From: Candidatus Rokuibacteriota bacterium
Lineage (GTDB): Bacteria; Methylomirabilota; Methylomirabilia; Rokubacteriales; CSP1-6
DNA length: 40,361 bases
Direction of reading: 5' to 3'
Assembly (NCBI GenBank): GCA_003220685.1
Contig: QHTE01000007.1
Coordinates: forward strand, 542 to 40,902
The first letter of the stretch is position 1, and each line of letters starts with the position of its first letter. The translations under genes were made by a program, and so were the position numbers. The notes beneath the pieces were generated by a model. It searched no databases. It saw only the letters and a list, made by a program, of their open reading frames with translations, and had not been told where the DNA came from. Of the stretch, positions 24,784-33,435 are shown in pieces.

Positions 24784-26862
24784 CTAGAATCGGACCGCCA
24801 GACCGCCCATCACCGATCGCGGATTCCCCGGCGCGTAGTGGATGTCTGGCACGCCGGTCGCGGGCTCGCCGGGCAGGCGTGACGTGAAGAAGAACTGCGC
24901 CTCGCGGTATTCGGTGTTCGCGAGGTTCTCGATGCTGAGGAACGCCTCGAGCCACCTGTAGCGGTAGCGCGCCGTGAAGTCGAAGAGCAGATAGCCCCGG
25001 GCCGTCTGGTGCCGGCCCTCGTCGGCATACCGGTCCCCGAGGTAGCGCATCGCCACGCTCGACGAGAGTCCCCACGGCAGGCGGGCCGTCAGGTCGGCGC
25101 GCGACGTGAGAAGGGGCGCCAACGGCACGGCGCCGCCGCTGTCGAGCTCAGCTCGGCTCGCGGTCACATCGCCCGAGAAGGTCAGCCAGTCCAGGATCTT
25201 CACGCGCATCGCGAACTCGATGCCCTCGCGATGGCTCGGCCCCTGCGCTTGGGTGGTGCCTTCGTCGCCCACGAAGACGAGCTCGCTGGCGAGGTCGAGC
25301 ACCCAGTAGGTCGCCGTGATCTCGGTCCGCGGTATGGCCTTGGTCTTGACGCCGAACTCGTAGCCCTGCGCCGTCGGCAGGGCCGTCAAGGCGGGATTGG
25401 CCACCACCGCCCGCGCGTCGTTACTGTGGTAGCCGGTTCCGAAGTTCGCGAAGAATTCCGTCTGGTACCAGGGGCCCAGCACGAGGTTGGCCTTCACGTT
25501 GGGGCGGGCCTTCGTGACGCTGCCGTTCAGATCATCCGCGGTCGTGTTTACGAGCGACTGCACGTGGTAATCGAAGATGTCGCCGCGCGCGCCGGTGACG
25601 AAGCGTAGCCAGGAGAGCGGCACGATGTCGAACTTCACGAACGGCGAGTACGACTGCTCGACGATCGACACGTCCTGTGTCCGGGCGAGCTGGTGCCGCT
25701 GGACGGCGGTGGCGAGGACGACCTGCGGCGTGTCGATGCGGTACTGGAAGCCGGCCGAGCTGGTCAGGCTGATGTCGAACGGCTTGCTCTGGTGCTGGTA
25801 GAGCGCGTCGAAGCCCGCCATGTAGCGGCGATCGCGCTGGTTGATCATGTCGCCGTTCTGGGGATCCTTGAGGAAAAAGGTGAAGTCGTTGAACAAGTCG
25901 AGCGTGTAGTACGTCCCGTACGCGTGCACGGCGAGGAGCTGGCTGTCGTCGAGCCGCCAGCGCCAGTCGAGATTCAGGTTGGCGCGCTGGGTGTTGCCGC
26001 CCTCGTTGGGGTCGATCGCGTCGAAGCGCCCGATGAGGCCCGCCCGCACGGCGCGCGCCGGGATCTCGCCCGAGCCGTGCCAATCGGCCTGGTAGTACGA
26101 CCCCCACAAGGACAGGTCCATGCCCTCGCTGAGGCTCGCCTTCCCCTTGGCGAAGAGGTTGAAGCGCTCGTAGCCGTTCGGATGGGTGAACGGACCGTCG
26201 CTCCGGTAGTACTCGAGCGCGACGAGCGTCTTCAGGGCATCGCGCGTCGGCGAGAGGAGGGTCAGGTAGCGCTGGGTGGCGAACGAGCCGCCGGCGGCCT
26301 CGGCGTAGTTCTCGTCGACCGTATCGCGCATGACGAAGTTGAAGGCGCCGGCGGTCGCGAAGTCGCCGAACTCGACGAAGTACGGTCCCTTGAAGCCATC
26401 GAGACGCTGGACGAGCTCGGGAATCAAGAAGTGGAGATCGGCGTAGCCCTGGCCGTGAGCATGACTGCGGAGGTTGACCGGGAGCCCGTCGATGAACAGG
26501 GCGACGTCGGTCCCGTGATCGGCGTCGAACCCGCGCAAGAAGTACTGTTCGGCCTTACCGCCGCCCTGGTGCTGGCTGATGACGAGGCCGGGTACCAGAC
26601 GCAGTACGTCGGCCGGCCGGCCCTGGGGACGAAGCTCGAAGTCGCGACCGGGGATGAAGACCTCCGAGGACGCCGAGACGGGCGGCGGCGCCGTCACGAC
26701 GACCGGCGGCAAAGTCGCTTCCTCCGTGCGCGGCGGTGTCTCCTGAGTCGTCGGGGGCGGCGCCTGCGCCGCCGCCGCGGGCGCCAGCGTCACGCTGGCG
26801 AGAAGAGCCAGCCCGGCGTGGAAGCGGGGGGCAGGAAACGTCCCGCGGCCAGATATGAACAT
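24784..26862 (-). CDS. TonB-dependent outer-membrane receptor, probable nickel uptake
   Basis: Outer-membrane receptor of 692 residues. Signal peptide with cleavage near PAAAAQ; a Pro/Thr-rich linker; a TonB-box-like TLPPVVVTAP; a plug domain (ADVLRLVPGLVISQHQGGGKAEQYFLRGFDADHGTDVALFIDG region); then a 22-strand-type barrel ending in a terminal Phe (MGGLAVRF). The ATG at 26862 is chosen for the signal peptide. It is transcribed divergently from nikR with only 54 bp between the start codons. NikR-type regulators control nickel genes, so nickel (or a nickel chelate) is the most likely cargo; this is inference from context. Confidence 0.85.
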   Translation of the reverse strand: MFISGRGTFPAPRFHAGLALLASVTLAPAAAAQAPPPTTQETPPRTEEATLPPVVVTAPPPVSASSEVFIPGRDFELRPQGRPADVLRLVPGLVISQHQGGGKAEQYFLRGFDADHGTDVALFIDGLPVNLRSHAHGQGYADLHFLIPELVQRLDGFKGPYFVEFGDFATAGAFNFVMRDTVDENYAEAAGGSFATQRYLTLLSPTRDALKTLVALEYYRSDGPFTHPNGYERFNLFAKGKASLSEGMDLSLWGSYYQADWHGSGEIPARAVRAGLIGRFDAIDPNEGGNTQRANLNLDWRWRLDDSQLLAVHAYGTYYTLDLFNDFTFFLKDPQNGDMINQRDRRYMAGFDALYQHQSKPFDISLTSSAGFQYRIDTPQVVLATAVQRHQLARTQDVSIVEQSYSPFVKFDIVPLSWLRFVTGARGDIFDYHVQSLVNTTADDLNGSVTKARPNVKANLVLGPWYQTEFFANFGTGYHSNDARAVVANPALTALPTAQGYEFGVKTKAIPRTEITATYWVLDLASELVFVGDEGTTQAQGPSHREGIEFAMRVKILDWLTFSGDVTASRAELDSGGAVPLAPLLTSRADLTARLPWGLSSSVAMRYLGDRYADEGRHQTARGYLLFDFTARYRYRWLEAFLSIENLANTEYREAQFFFTSRLPGEPATGVPDIHYAPGNPRSVMGGLAVRF

Positions 26863-26916
26863 TTGTGCAAAGGTAATACCACACGACCAGCGGCCGATCC
26901 AGTACATTTCCCGGTC
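26863..26916. promoter_or_regulatory. divergent nikR/receptor promoter region, candidate NikR operator
   Basis: The 54-bp spacer contains the 9-bp dyad GGTAATACC (26872-26880) flanked by TGTG and CACA, and a TACATT -10-like box (26903-26908) 8 nt before the nikR ATG, again suggesting a leaderless start. A NikR site should lie here; the exact operator is uncertain. Confidence 0.35.
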
Positions 26917-27342
26917 ATGGGCGAAGAGCGGGCGGTCCGCTTCACCGTCTCGTTGCCGGCGCGCCTGATGCGCACTCTGGACCGACTGCGGGTCGGCCGA
27001 CGCTACGGCAACCGCAGCGAATTCGTGCGCGACCTGCTCCGGGGCGAGCTCGTGAAGGAAGAGTGGGCGGCGCTCCCGGGCGAGACGGTCGGCGTGCTGA
27101 CTCTCGTCTACGACCACGAGACGCACGCGCTCGCCGACAAGCTCGCCGACATCCAGCATCACGGCTTTCGCTCGATCACGGCGAGCCTGCACGTTCATCT
27201 CGATGAGCACTCGTGCCTCGAAGTCGTCGCGCTCCGGGGCTCGGCGCGTCGCATTCGGGCCATTGCGAATCAGCTGCTGTCGGTCAAGGGGGTGCGCTAT
27301 GGGCAGCTCGTCCCTGCTACTCGCGGCAAGCGCCTGACTTAA
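26917..27342 (+). CDS. nikR: nickel-responsive ribbon-helix-helix regulator NikR
   Basis: Protein of 141 residues: an N-terminal ribbon-helix-helix (RFTVSLPARLMRTLDRL, then GNRSEFVRDLLRGEL) and a C-terminal ACT-like metal domain. All four nickel ligands known from E. coli NikR are present with a uniform shift of five: His81, His92, His94 and Cys100 (LHVHLDEHSC). It should bind nickel and then DNA to repress uptake. The divergent TonB-dependent receptor is the obvious target. Confidence 0.93.
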   Translation: MGEERAVRFTVSLPARLMRTLDRLRVGRRYGNRSEFVRDLLRGELVKEEWAALPGETVGVLTLVYDHETHALADKLADIQHHGFRSITASLHVHLDEHSCLEVVALRGSARRIRAIANQLLSVKGVRYGQLVPATRGKRLT

Positions 27343-27429
27343 CGCTCTCGCTGGAGCCGGCCGGGGCGGGTCGGGGGTCGGGCGCGGCTGGGGGGGTTTA
27401 TTCCTGATTCGGCTCGTGGGGAGATGTGA

Positions 27430-28650
27430 GTGGACTGGAAAGTGAGAGCTTGCTCGTCGGTGGAGGAGCTGCGGACGGGGGTGAGCCCGATCTGGCATTA
27501 CTTCGGGCGCTCGGGGCCGACCGACGATCAGATCGAGTCGCTCGCGCGCGTGCTGCCCGCGGAACGGCTGCATGCCGCCTGGGACGGCGGCCGCGTGGTG
27601 GGAGGGGCCGGCGCGTTTCCGTTCGAGCTCACGGTTCCCGGCGGACGGGTCCGGGCAGCGGGTGTGACCGTCGTCGGTGTCCTGCCGAGCCATCGCCGTC
27701 GCGGTGTCCTACGCGCGATGATGCGGGCGCAGCTCGACGCCTGCCGCCGGAACGGCGAGCCCATCGCCTATCTCTGGGCCACCGAGGAGACGATCTACGG
27801 GCGCTTCGGCTATGGTCTCGCGTCACTCGCGGCGGAGATCGACTTCCCGCGCGAGCGGTCGGCCTACTACGCGCGCGCCGAGTCCTTCGGGGAGACGCGG
27901 CTCGTTCCGCTCCGCGAGGCCGAGCCCCTCGTGGCGCCGGTGTGGGAACGCGTGGCGGCGGTCACGCCCGGCATGTTCGCGCGGAGCTCCGCGTGGTGGC
28001 AGGCCCGGGCGCTGACCGATCCGGCCTGGCGGCGGGGCGGCGGCGGCGAGCTGCGGTGCGCGGTCGTCGAGGCCAGGGGCCGCTCGGCGGCGTACGCGCT
28101 CTACCGCGTCAACCTGTCGATCGACCGCGGCGTGCAGACCGGCTCGCTCGACGTCATCGAGGCGATGGGCGACTCGCCGGAGGCGACGCGCGCGATCTGG
28201 CGCTTCCTGCTCGACGTCGACTGGACCGCGCGGATCAAGTCGTGGCTGCTCCCGGTCGACCATCCGCTCGTGCTCCTCGTCGCCGAGCCGCGCCGGCTTC
28301 GGTTGAGCGTCCGCGACGCGCTCTGGGTACGGCTCGTCGACGTCGGCGCCGCGCTGGCGGCCCGCGCCTTTGCGGCGACGGGCTCGACCGTGATCGACAT
28401 CGCCGACGAGTTCTGTCCCTGGAACCAGGGCCGCTGGCGAGTGAGCGCCGACGGCGTGGAGCGGACGAACGAGCCGGCCGACCTCGCCGGCGACGTGACG
28501 GCGCTCGGCTCGGTCTACCTCGGCGCGTTCACCTGGGCACAGCTCGCCCGGGCCCTGCGGGTCACGGAGCTGCGGCCGGGAGGGCTCGCGCGCGCCGACG
28601 CGCTCTTCACGCGGCACGACCCCGCGCCGTGGTGCCCGGAAATGTTCTGA
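27430..28650 (+). CDS. Eis-like GNAT acetyltransferase with sterol-carrier-type C-terminus
   Basis: Protein of 406 residues. The N-terminal GNAT domain has the acetyl-CoA loop VLPSHRRRGVLRAMM; a second GNAT-like region follows (YLWATEETIYGRFGYGLAS); the C-terminal domain of about 100 residues matches the SCP2-like tail of the Eis family and ends with ALFTRHDPAPWCPEMF. The GTG at 27430 follows a short region without clear signals. Family members acetylate aminoglycosides or protein lysines; the substrate here is unknown. Confidence 0.83.
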   Translation: MDWKVRACSSVEELRTGVSPIWHYFGRSGPTDDQIESLARVLPAERLHAAWDGGRVVGGAGAFPFELTVPGGRVRAAGVTVVGVLPSHRRRGVLRAMMRAQLDACRRNGEPIAYLWATEETIYGRFGYGLASLAAEIDFPRERSAYYARAESFGETRLVPLREAEPLVAPVWERVAAVTPGMFARSSAWWQARALTDPAWRRGGGGELRCAVVEARGRSAAYALYRVNLSIDRGVQTGSLDVIEAMGDSPEATRAIWRFLLDVDWTARIKSWLLPVDHPLVLLVAEPRRLRLSVRDALWVRLVDVGAALAARAFAATGSTVIDIADEFCPWNQGRWRVSADGVERTNEPADLAGDVTALGSVYLGAFTWAQLARALRVTELRPGGLARADALFTRHDPAPWCPEMF

Positions 28651-28677
28651 GCCGCCGGCCGCGCCGCACCCGGCGGC
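28651..28677. terminator. GC hairpin between convergent genes, possible terminator
   Basis: GCCGCCGG (28651-28658) pairs with CCGGCGGC (28670-28677), loop 11 nt, immediately after the stop of the Eis-like gene. There is no T-run, so termination is uncertain. Confidence 0.3.
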
Positions 28678-28683
28678 GGCCGC

Positions 28684-28752
28684 TCACTTCATCGTAACCG
28701 GCAGCCAGAGGACGATCTGCGGGAAGATCATGATGAGGATCGTCGTCAGGAC
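28684..28752 (-). pseudogene. C-terminal remnant of a TRAP transporter large permease (DctM-like)
   Basis: Reading the minus strand gives about 22 residues ending at a TGA: LTTILIMIFPQIVLWLPVTMK. This is the typical end of DctM-type TRAP permeases (FPQIALWLP). Nothing else of the gene remains. The left side of the fragment abuts a small direct duplication (GTCAGGACG twice near 28745-28765), probably the deletion scar. Confidence 0.5.
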
Positions 28753-28783
28753 GCCGTCAGGACGACGACCATCCATCGACGTG

Positions 28784-30283
28784 TCATCTATGACCTCCGC
28801 GGGTGGAGTCGGCGCCTGAGATTACCAGAAGTCGGTCGGGACGAGCGTCGCGATCCAGGAAGTAGTTGATCCACGAGCTGGTGCCCTGGAGCTGGCGGTC
28901 GGGCGGCGGGACGTATGTCTTCAGCGCCTCGAGGTCGCCCGACGCGCAGGCGCGCTCGTAGACAGCGATCCAGATGCACGGTTTGTCGGGGACGACCTCG
29001 CAGCGGCCCCGATCCGTTCCGCCACAGGGCCCGTTGCGAAGCTGCTTGGGGCACGTCTGCGGGCACACGTACTCGAGGTGGCCCAGCACGCAGTTGCCGC
29101 AGGCCTGGCATCCGAAGAGCGGTTTTTTGATCGCGAGCTCGACCCGCTCGAGCAGGACGGCGGCGGGGCGCCGACGATCGATCCAGCGGAACACGCGCGT
29201 GAGCGCGCGGCGCAGCCGGGTGTCGCGACTGACCGGGAATGCGCGCCCGAGCCAGTCGAGGACACGCGGCACGCGCTCGGCGCGCGGCCGCGACTGCGCC
29301 GACGCTGCAGGGGCCCCGGCCGGCGCGTGAGTCGACGACGTGCGAGTCGGGAGATAGAAGCCGCCGGTCGCACCGTAGCCGAGCTCGGCGGCCAGCGCGT
29401 CCCACCGCGGGGCCAGCTCGTCGGCTCGTCGGATGATCCACCCGATGTTGGCGGCGTCGTGAGTGCCGCCGATGTATGCCCCGGCGTAGCCGAGACCGCG
29501 CAGGATCGCCACGGTTCTGGCCGCGCGCTCGAGCCGCGCCTGTCGGCCGCCGTCCCTCGCGCGGCTTTCCGCCTGCACCGCGGCGAGAAGCTTGGGCGCG
29601 ACCCAGCAGCCCGGCGGGCGTCCGGTCGCCATCCGCTCCGCCGTCTTCGGGCCGAGGACGTAGACGTTGCCGAGCAGGGGCGTGCGGAGCCCGCGCTCGT
29701 CGAGGTAGCGCTTGAGCTCCGCGAACTTCCGCGCGTCCCAGCCGACCTGGGTGACGGCGACGTCCGCGCCGGCGGCGATCTTCTTCTCGAGCTTGACGTA
29801 CTGATAGACGCAGTCGGCCTCGGTGTACTTGAAGGGCGAGACCGCGACGGCGACGTGGAAGGGCATGCCGGCGCGGCGCCGCTCGTCGATGAGGCGCACG
29901 AGCTGGACGGAGTCGAGGTCGAAGACCGGCGGCTGATCGCCGGCGCCCGGATAGTCGCCGGTCAGCGCGAAGACGTTCTCGAGCGAGAGCGCGTGCATGT
30001 CCTCCAGGCTCTTGGCGAGCTCGCGGCGGTCCTGGCTCACGCACGTCAGATGGATGTTGGGGGTCAGTCCGCGCGCCCGCGCGGCCGCGGCGACGCGCAA
30101 GGGGTCGTGGCCCATCGCGCCGCCCGCGTAGCTCGTGACGCTGCCGGCCACCACTGCCGGGATGCGCGCCAGCCCCGAGGCCGCTTCGAGCAGCCGCGCT
30201 TCGCGCGTCAGCGCCGAGGCGACGAGCTCGACGACATAGCAGAAGCGCCCCGCCGCGAGCGCGTCCCGCAGCGGATTGGTCAT
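28784..30283 (-). CDS. methylenetetrahydrofolate reductase fused to Cys-rich MTHFR C-terminal (MetV-like) domain
   Basis: Protein of 499 residues. The N-terminal half (about 1-310) is a MetF-type TIM barrel (YVVELV, FALTGDYPGAGDQPPVFDLDSVQLV, KYTEADCVYQYVKLEKKIAAGADVAVTQVGWD). The C-terminal part carries the cysteine cluster FGCQACGNCVLGHLEYVCPQTCPKQL, then NGPCGGT and GRCEV, found in the MTHFR_C/MetV zinc- or FeS-binding family. It makes methyl-THF. Its ATG overlaps the stop of the core-MetE gene, and it is the last gene of a three-gene operon. Confidence 0.87.
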   Translation of the reverse strand: MTNPLRDALAAGRFCYVVELVASALTREARLLEAASGLARIPAVVAGSVTSYAGGAMGHDPLRVAAAARARGLTPNIHLTCVSQDRRELAKSLEDMHALSLENVFALTGDYPGAGDQPPVFDLDSVQLVRLIDERRRAGMPFHVAVAVSPFKYTEADCVYQYVKLEKKIAAGADVAVTQVGWDARKFAELKRYLDERGLRTPLLGNVYVLGPKTAERMATGRPPGCWVAPKLLAAVQAESRARDGGRQARLERAARTVAILRGLGYAGAYIGGTHDAANIGWIIRRADELAPRWDALAAELGYGATGGFYLPTRTSSTHAPAGAPAASAQSRPRAERVPRVLDWLGRAFPVSRDTRLRRALTRVFRWIDRRRPAAVLLERVELAIKKPLFGCQACGNCVLGHLEYVCPQTCPKQLRNGPCGGTDRGRCEVVPDKPCIWIAVYERACASGDLEALKTYVPPPDRQLQGTSSWINYFLDRDARPDRLLVISGADSTRGGHR

Positions 30284-31293
30284 CCCCGGAGCTCGTGCCG
30301 GACGAGCCCCGCTCCTTCCACCATGGCGCCGAGCTTGGCGAAGGCGACCTCGCGGGGCAGATGGAGGAGGCCGCAGTCCGGATTGACGGACAGCCGATCG
30401 GCCGGCAGGATCGCGAGCGCCTCGCGGATGCGCTCGGCCACGACCGCGGGTGTCTCAACGTCGTGCGTCTTCACGTCGACGACGCCGAGCCCCAGCGTGA
30501 ACGGCGCGTCGAATTCCTTGAAGAGCCTGAGGTCCTCGCTGCCGCGGCGCGCGAACTCGAGCGTGATCTGGCCGATCCGGGCCTCGAGGACCGCCGGGAA
30601 CAAATAGCGATAGCTGCCCTCCCACGAGGGCTTGCCGTAGCGATTGCCGTAGCAGACGTGCAGGCTCAAGCGCGCGTCGACGCCGTCCACGAGCGCGTTG
30701 ATCGCGCGGATGCCCCACGGCAGATCCTCGGGGAACCCCGAGTAGTAGGGCTCGTCGATCTGGATCTGCTCGGCGCCGGCGCGGACCAGCTCGCGCAGCT
30801 CGAGGTTCATGATCCGCGCGATCTCGACCGCGAAGGCCTCCTCCGTCGGGTAGTACTGGTTGCGGATCCGCTTGACCAGCGAGTGCGGCCCGGTGACGGA
30901 GACCTTCGTCCGCCGGTCCGTGAACCGGCGCAGGAAGCGGAAGTGCTCGACCAGGCCGAGCGGGGCCATCGGCATGCGGTTGCGCACCACGCTGTCGTAG
31001 AAGTCGTAGTACGAGGCCTTCGAGCCGCGATCGAGCTCGACGCCGGGGAGCCGTGTGGCGAAGTAGTCGATCATGTTGTCGCGGCGCAGCTCGCCGTCGG
31101 AGACGACGTCGAGCCCGGCGACTTCCTGGTCCTTGATCGCCGCCTTCACGGCGGCGTCGTGCATCTCCTCGAGGTCGTGGGCGGTGATCCGCCGCCGGAG
31201 GAAATCGTTCTTCGCACGCTCGAGCCAGCCCGGCATCGAGTAGCTGCCGACGACGGCGGTTGGGAGATATTGGCCTGCCATGGTCTGCCTCAT
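30280..31293 (-). CDS. core-MetE-type (cobalamin-independent methionine synthase catalytic domain) protein
   Basis: Protein of 337 residues equal to the C-terminal catalytic half of MetE only. Zinc ligands His212 and Cys214 (LHVCYGN), Glu246 and Cys307 (NPDCGL) are present, with the homocysteine-site-like IDEP at 180-182. It lacks the N-terminal half that binds methyl-THF polyglutamate, so like other core-MetE proteins it probably takes methyl groups from another carrier. Genes overlap on both sides (ATGA), with MetF downstream and a MidA-like methyltransferase upstream. Confidence 0.85.
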   Translation of the reverse strand: MRQTMAGQYLPTAVVGSYSMPGWLERAKNDFLRRRITAHDLEEMHDAAVKAAIKDQEVAGLDVVSDGELRRDNMIDYFATRLPGVELDRGSKASYYDFYDSVVRNRMPMAPLGLVEHFRFLRRFTDRRTKVSVTGPHSLVKRIRNQYYPTEEAFAVEIARIMNLELRELVRAGAEQIQIDEPYYSGFPEDLPWGIRAINALVDGVDARLSLHVCYGNRYGKPSWEGSYRYLFPAVLEARIGQITLEFARRGSEDLRLFKEFDAPFTLGLGVVDVKTHDVETPAVVAERIREALAILPADRLSVNPDCGLLHLPREVAFAKLGAMVEGAGLVRHELRG

Positions 31294-32774
31294 TCGCGGA
31301 GTGTCGTGTAGAGGATGCTCGTGCGCGAGCCCGGGCGATAGCGAAACGGCGCGAAGTGAACGTCGTACCCCGTCCGCGCGCCGACGGCGCCCAGGAGCGC
31401 CCCGTTGACCCAGTTCACGACGGAGCCGTCCAGCTTGCCCGGCCCTCGGAAGCCCTGACGGTATTCGTCCATCGTGGCGACGAAGATGTCCTGCACTTGC
31501 AGATAGCCCCGAGGATGCAGTAGCGGCACCGTGTTGACGAAGCTCTCCACCGCGCCGCGCGAGATGTGGAAGCGGATGTCCGCGGGCGCGGTCGCGAGGA
31601 GCTCGTCGAGATCGTCGCCGTGGAGCCCGGGGGGGAGCGGAATATCGGCAGTGCCCTCGAGGTAGCGCAGGCGTTCCTCGAGACAGAGGCCGTCCCAGAC
31701 GGCCCGCCAGAACGCCACGCCGCGCTCGCGGTCGCCGAAGAGGTCGGGGCCCGTCTCGAGCAGCCGCGCGATCGTCGGCCGCAGCCGGTCCGGGCCCACG
31801 CCGTAGGTGGCGGCGATCGTTCGCGCCACCGGCCCCGGCACGTACGCGCGCGTCTCCACCAGATAGAGGCGGCCGTCGCGGCGGACCAGCTCGTCCACCG
31901 GCAGGTTGTCGTACACGTTCGTCAGGTGGACGTAGAGGATCTTGTAGCGGAGGAACGAGAGCGCGCGCAGCGGGTTCAGCGCGTCGGTGGCGATCATGCT
32001 GACGACGTCCCGATGCGCCGCGACCGCGCTCATGGCCCGATCGAGCGTGGGCAGGGAATAGTCAGCCAGCAGGAAGCGTAGCCGCGGATAGAAATCGGTT
32101 GCCCGGGCCTCGTCGATCGCCTTGAAGCGATCGAGCCAGCGTCCGGCGCGGACGCCCGTGCCCACGCCGATCTCGAGCGCGAAGATCTCGGCCGGCAGCT
32201 GACCCCGCTTGTCGAGCTCGACCAGCAGGGTCCAGAAATCGGCGACTGCGTCGGCGACCGCGGCCGGATCGTTCGCGTCCGATCGGCCGCTCGGCAGCGC
32301 GGCCTCGAACCCGCGGCCGGAATGACGCTCCCAGTCGGCGAGACGCTGCCAGAACAATCGATTGAACTGCCAGATCGAGCTGTCGCCGAGGGGCGCCCAA
32401 TCGTCGACGAGGACGCGCCCGTCGGTGCCGCGCTCGAGCGCGCCGACCGCGGCCAATGCGCCGCCGAGCTCATCGATCAGCCGGTCTCGCGGCGCCCGGC
32501 GCAGGTCGACGGCCAGCTCGGCGAGCGCCATCCGCTCGCCCCGAGCGTCGGCGGCGCGGCGCACCGTGACCGGCTCGCGGAAGTTCGCCCTGTACTGGAT
32601 CCAGTCGAGGTGCAGCCGAAGGTGCGGCAACAACTCCGGGTCGAGCCGCCCCTGATCGAGGAGCTCGAACAGCGCGGCGAGGACTTCGCCGGCGCCGGTC
32701 TCGCCGGGCTTGGGCAGGAAGTTGAGGTGGATGATCACTGGCTCCAGATACCATGCGGCAACCGGACTTGTCAT
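31290..32774 (-). CDS. large class I SAM-methyltransferase-like protein (MidA-like)
   Basis: Protein of 494 residues. A Rossmann methyltransferase core starts at about 198 with the SAM motif EIGVGTG (201-207), then YPRLRFLLADYSLPTLDRA and the later NLPVDELVRRDGRLYLVETRAYV, resembling the MidA/NDUFAF7 arginine methyltransferase family. The N-terminal 195 residues and C-terminal 150 are unfamiliar. The ATG at 32774 is used; a GTG at 32738 is possible. It is the first gene of the operon with core-MetE and MetF, so a role in methyl transfer to or from methionine metabolism is likely but undefined. Confidence 0.65.
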   Translation of the reverse strand: MTSPVAAWYLEPVIIHLNFLPKPGETGAGEVLAALFELLDQGRLDPELLPHLRLHLDWIQYRANFREPVTVRRAADARGERMALAELAVDLRRAPRDRLIDELGGALAAVGALERGTDGRVLVDDWAPLGDSSIWQFNRLFWQRLADWERHSGRGFEAALPSGRSDANDPAAVADAVADFWTLLVELDKRGQLPAEIFALEIGVGTGVRAGRWLDRFKAIDEARATDFYPRLRFLLADYSLPTLDRAMSAVAAHRDVVSMIATDALNPLRALSFLRYKILYVHLTNVYDNLPVDELVRRDGRLYLVETRAYVPGPVARTIAATYGVGPDRLRPTIARLLETGPDLFGDRERGVAFWRAVWDGLCLEERLRYLEGTADIPLPPGLHGDDLDELLATAPADIRFHISRGAVESFVNTVPLLHPRGYLQVQDIFVATMDEYRQGFRGPGKLDGSVVNWVNGALLGAVGARTGYDVHFAPFRYRPGSRTSILYTTLRE

Positions 32775-32812
32775 CCCCGACTCGACGCGCTGGCGCCCGG
32801 GCGTAGTATGAA

Positions 32813-32836
32813 TCGGTGGCCATCGACGGCCACCGA
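32813..32836 (+). promoter_or_regulatory. 5' UTR hairpin of the glyoxalase-like gene
   Basis: TCGGTGGCC pairs with GGCCACCGA (9 bp) around the six-base loop ATCGAC. It lies between a TAGTAT-like -10 box (32805-32810) and the GGAGG Shine-Dalgarno, so it would form the first 25 nt of the transcript. The loop has A at position 1 and G at position 4. Confidence 0.4.
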
Positions 32837-32852
32837 CTCACGGAGGGGAAAC

Positions 32853-33329
32853 ATGAGCAAGGCCGGCAAGATGAAGGCGATTCCCAAGGGATATCACAGC
32901 GTCACGCCCTACCTGATCATCGACGGCGCAGCCCGGGCGCTCGACTTCTACAAGCGCGTCTTCGGGGCGACCGAGAAGATGCGGATGCCCGGCCCCGACG
33001 GCAAGATCGGCCACGCGGAAATCAAGATCGGCGATTCGATGATCATGCTGGCCGACGAGCACGTCGACATGGGCGCGCGCGGGCCGCGGGCGTTCGGCGG
33101 CGCGGCCGTGGGCATCATGCTCTACGTCAACGACGTGGACGCGACGGTGAAATCCGCCCTCGCCGAGGGGGCCAAGATCCTGCAGCCTGTCGAGGACAAG
33201 TTCTACGGTGACCGGATGGGCACCATCGAGGACCCGTTCGGGCACAAGTGGTACGTCGGAACGCACAAGGAGGATGTGCCGCCCGACGAGCTACAGCGCC
33301 GCGCGGCCGCCATGGGCAAGAGCGGCTGA
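32853..33329 (+). CDS. VOC-superfamily glyoxalase/PhnB-like protein
   Basis: Protein of 158 residues with the PhnB/28K-type VOC fold: YLIIDGAARALDFYKRVFGATEKMRM, GHAEIKIGDSMIMLADE, MLYVNDVDATVKSALAEGAK, DRMGTIEDPFGHKWYVGTH. Metal ligands cannot be assigned with certainty (the His in GHAEI and the Glu in TIEDPFG are candidates). The ATG at 32853 has a strong Shine-Dalgarno (GGAGGGG). It stands alone, divergent from the methyltransferase operon. Function unknown. Confidence 0.85.
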   Translation: MSKAGKMKAIPKGYHSVTPYLIIDGAARALDFYKRVFGATEKMRMPGPDGKIGHAEIKIGDSMIMLADEHVDMGARGPRAFGGAAVGIMLYVNDVDATVKSALAEGAKILQPVEDKFYGDRMGTIEDPFGHKWYVGTHKEDVPPDELQRRAAAMGKSG

Positions 33330-33435
33330 TCGGCTTCCAGCTGTCGAGCGTCCGCCATTACCTCTCAGGTAGTTGTGCGTCCGAGTCGCGACGCGCACGC
33401 TCGAGGCGTCAGAGGTCGCTGACGAGGAGGTACGT

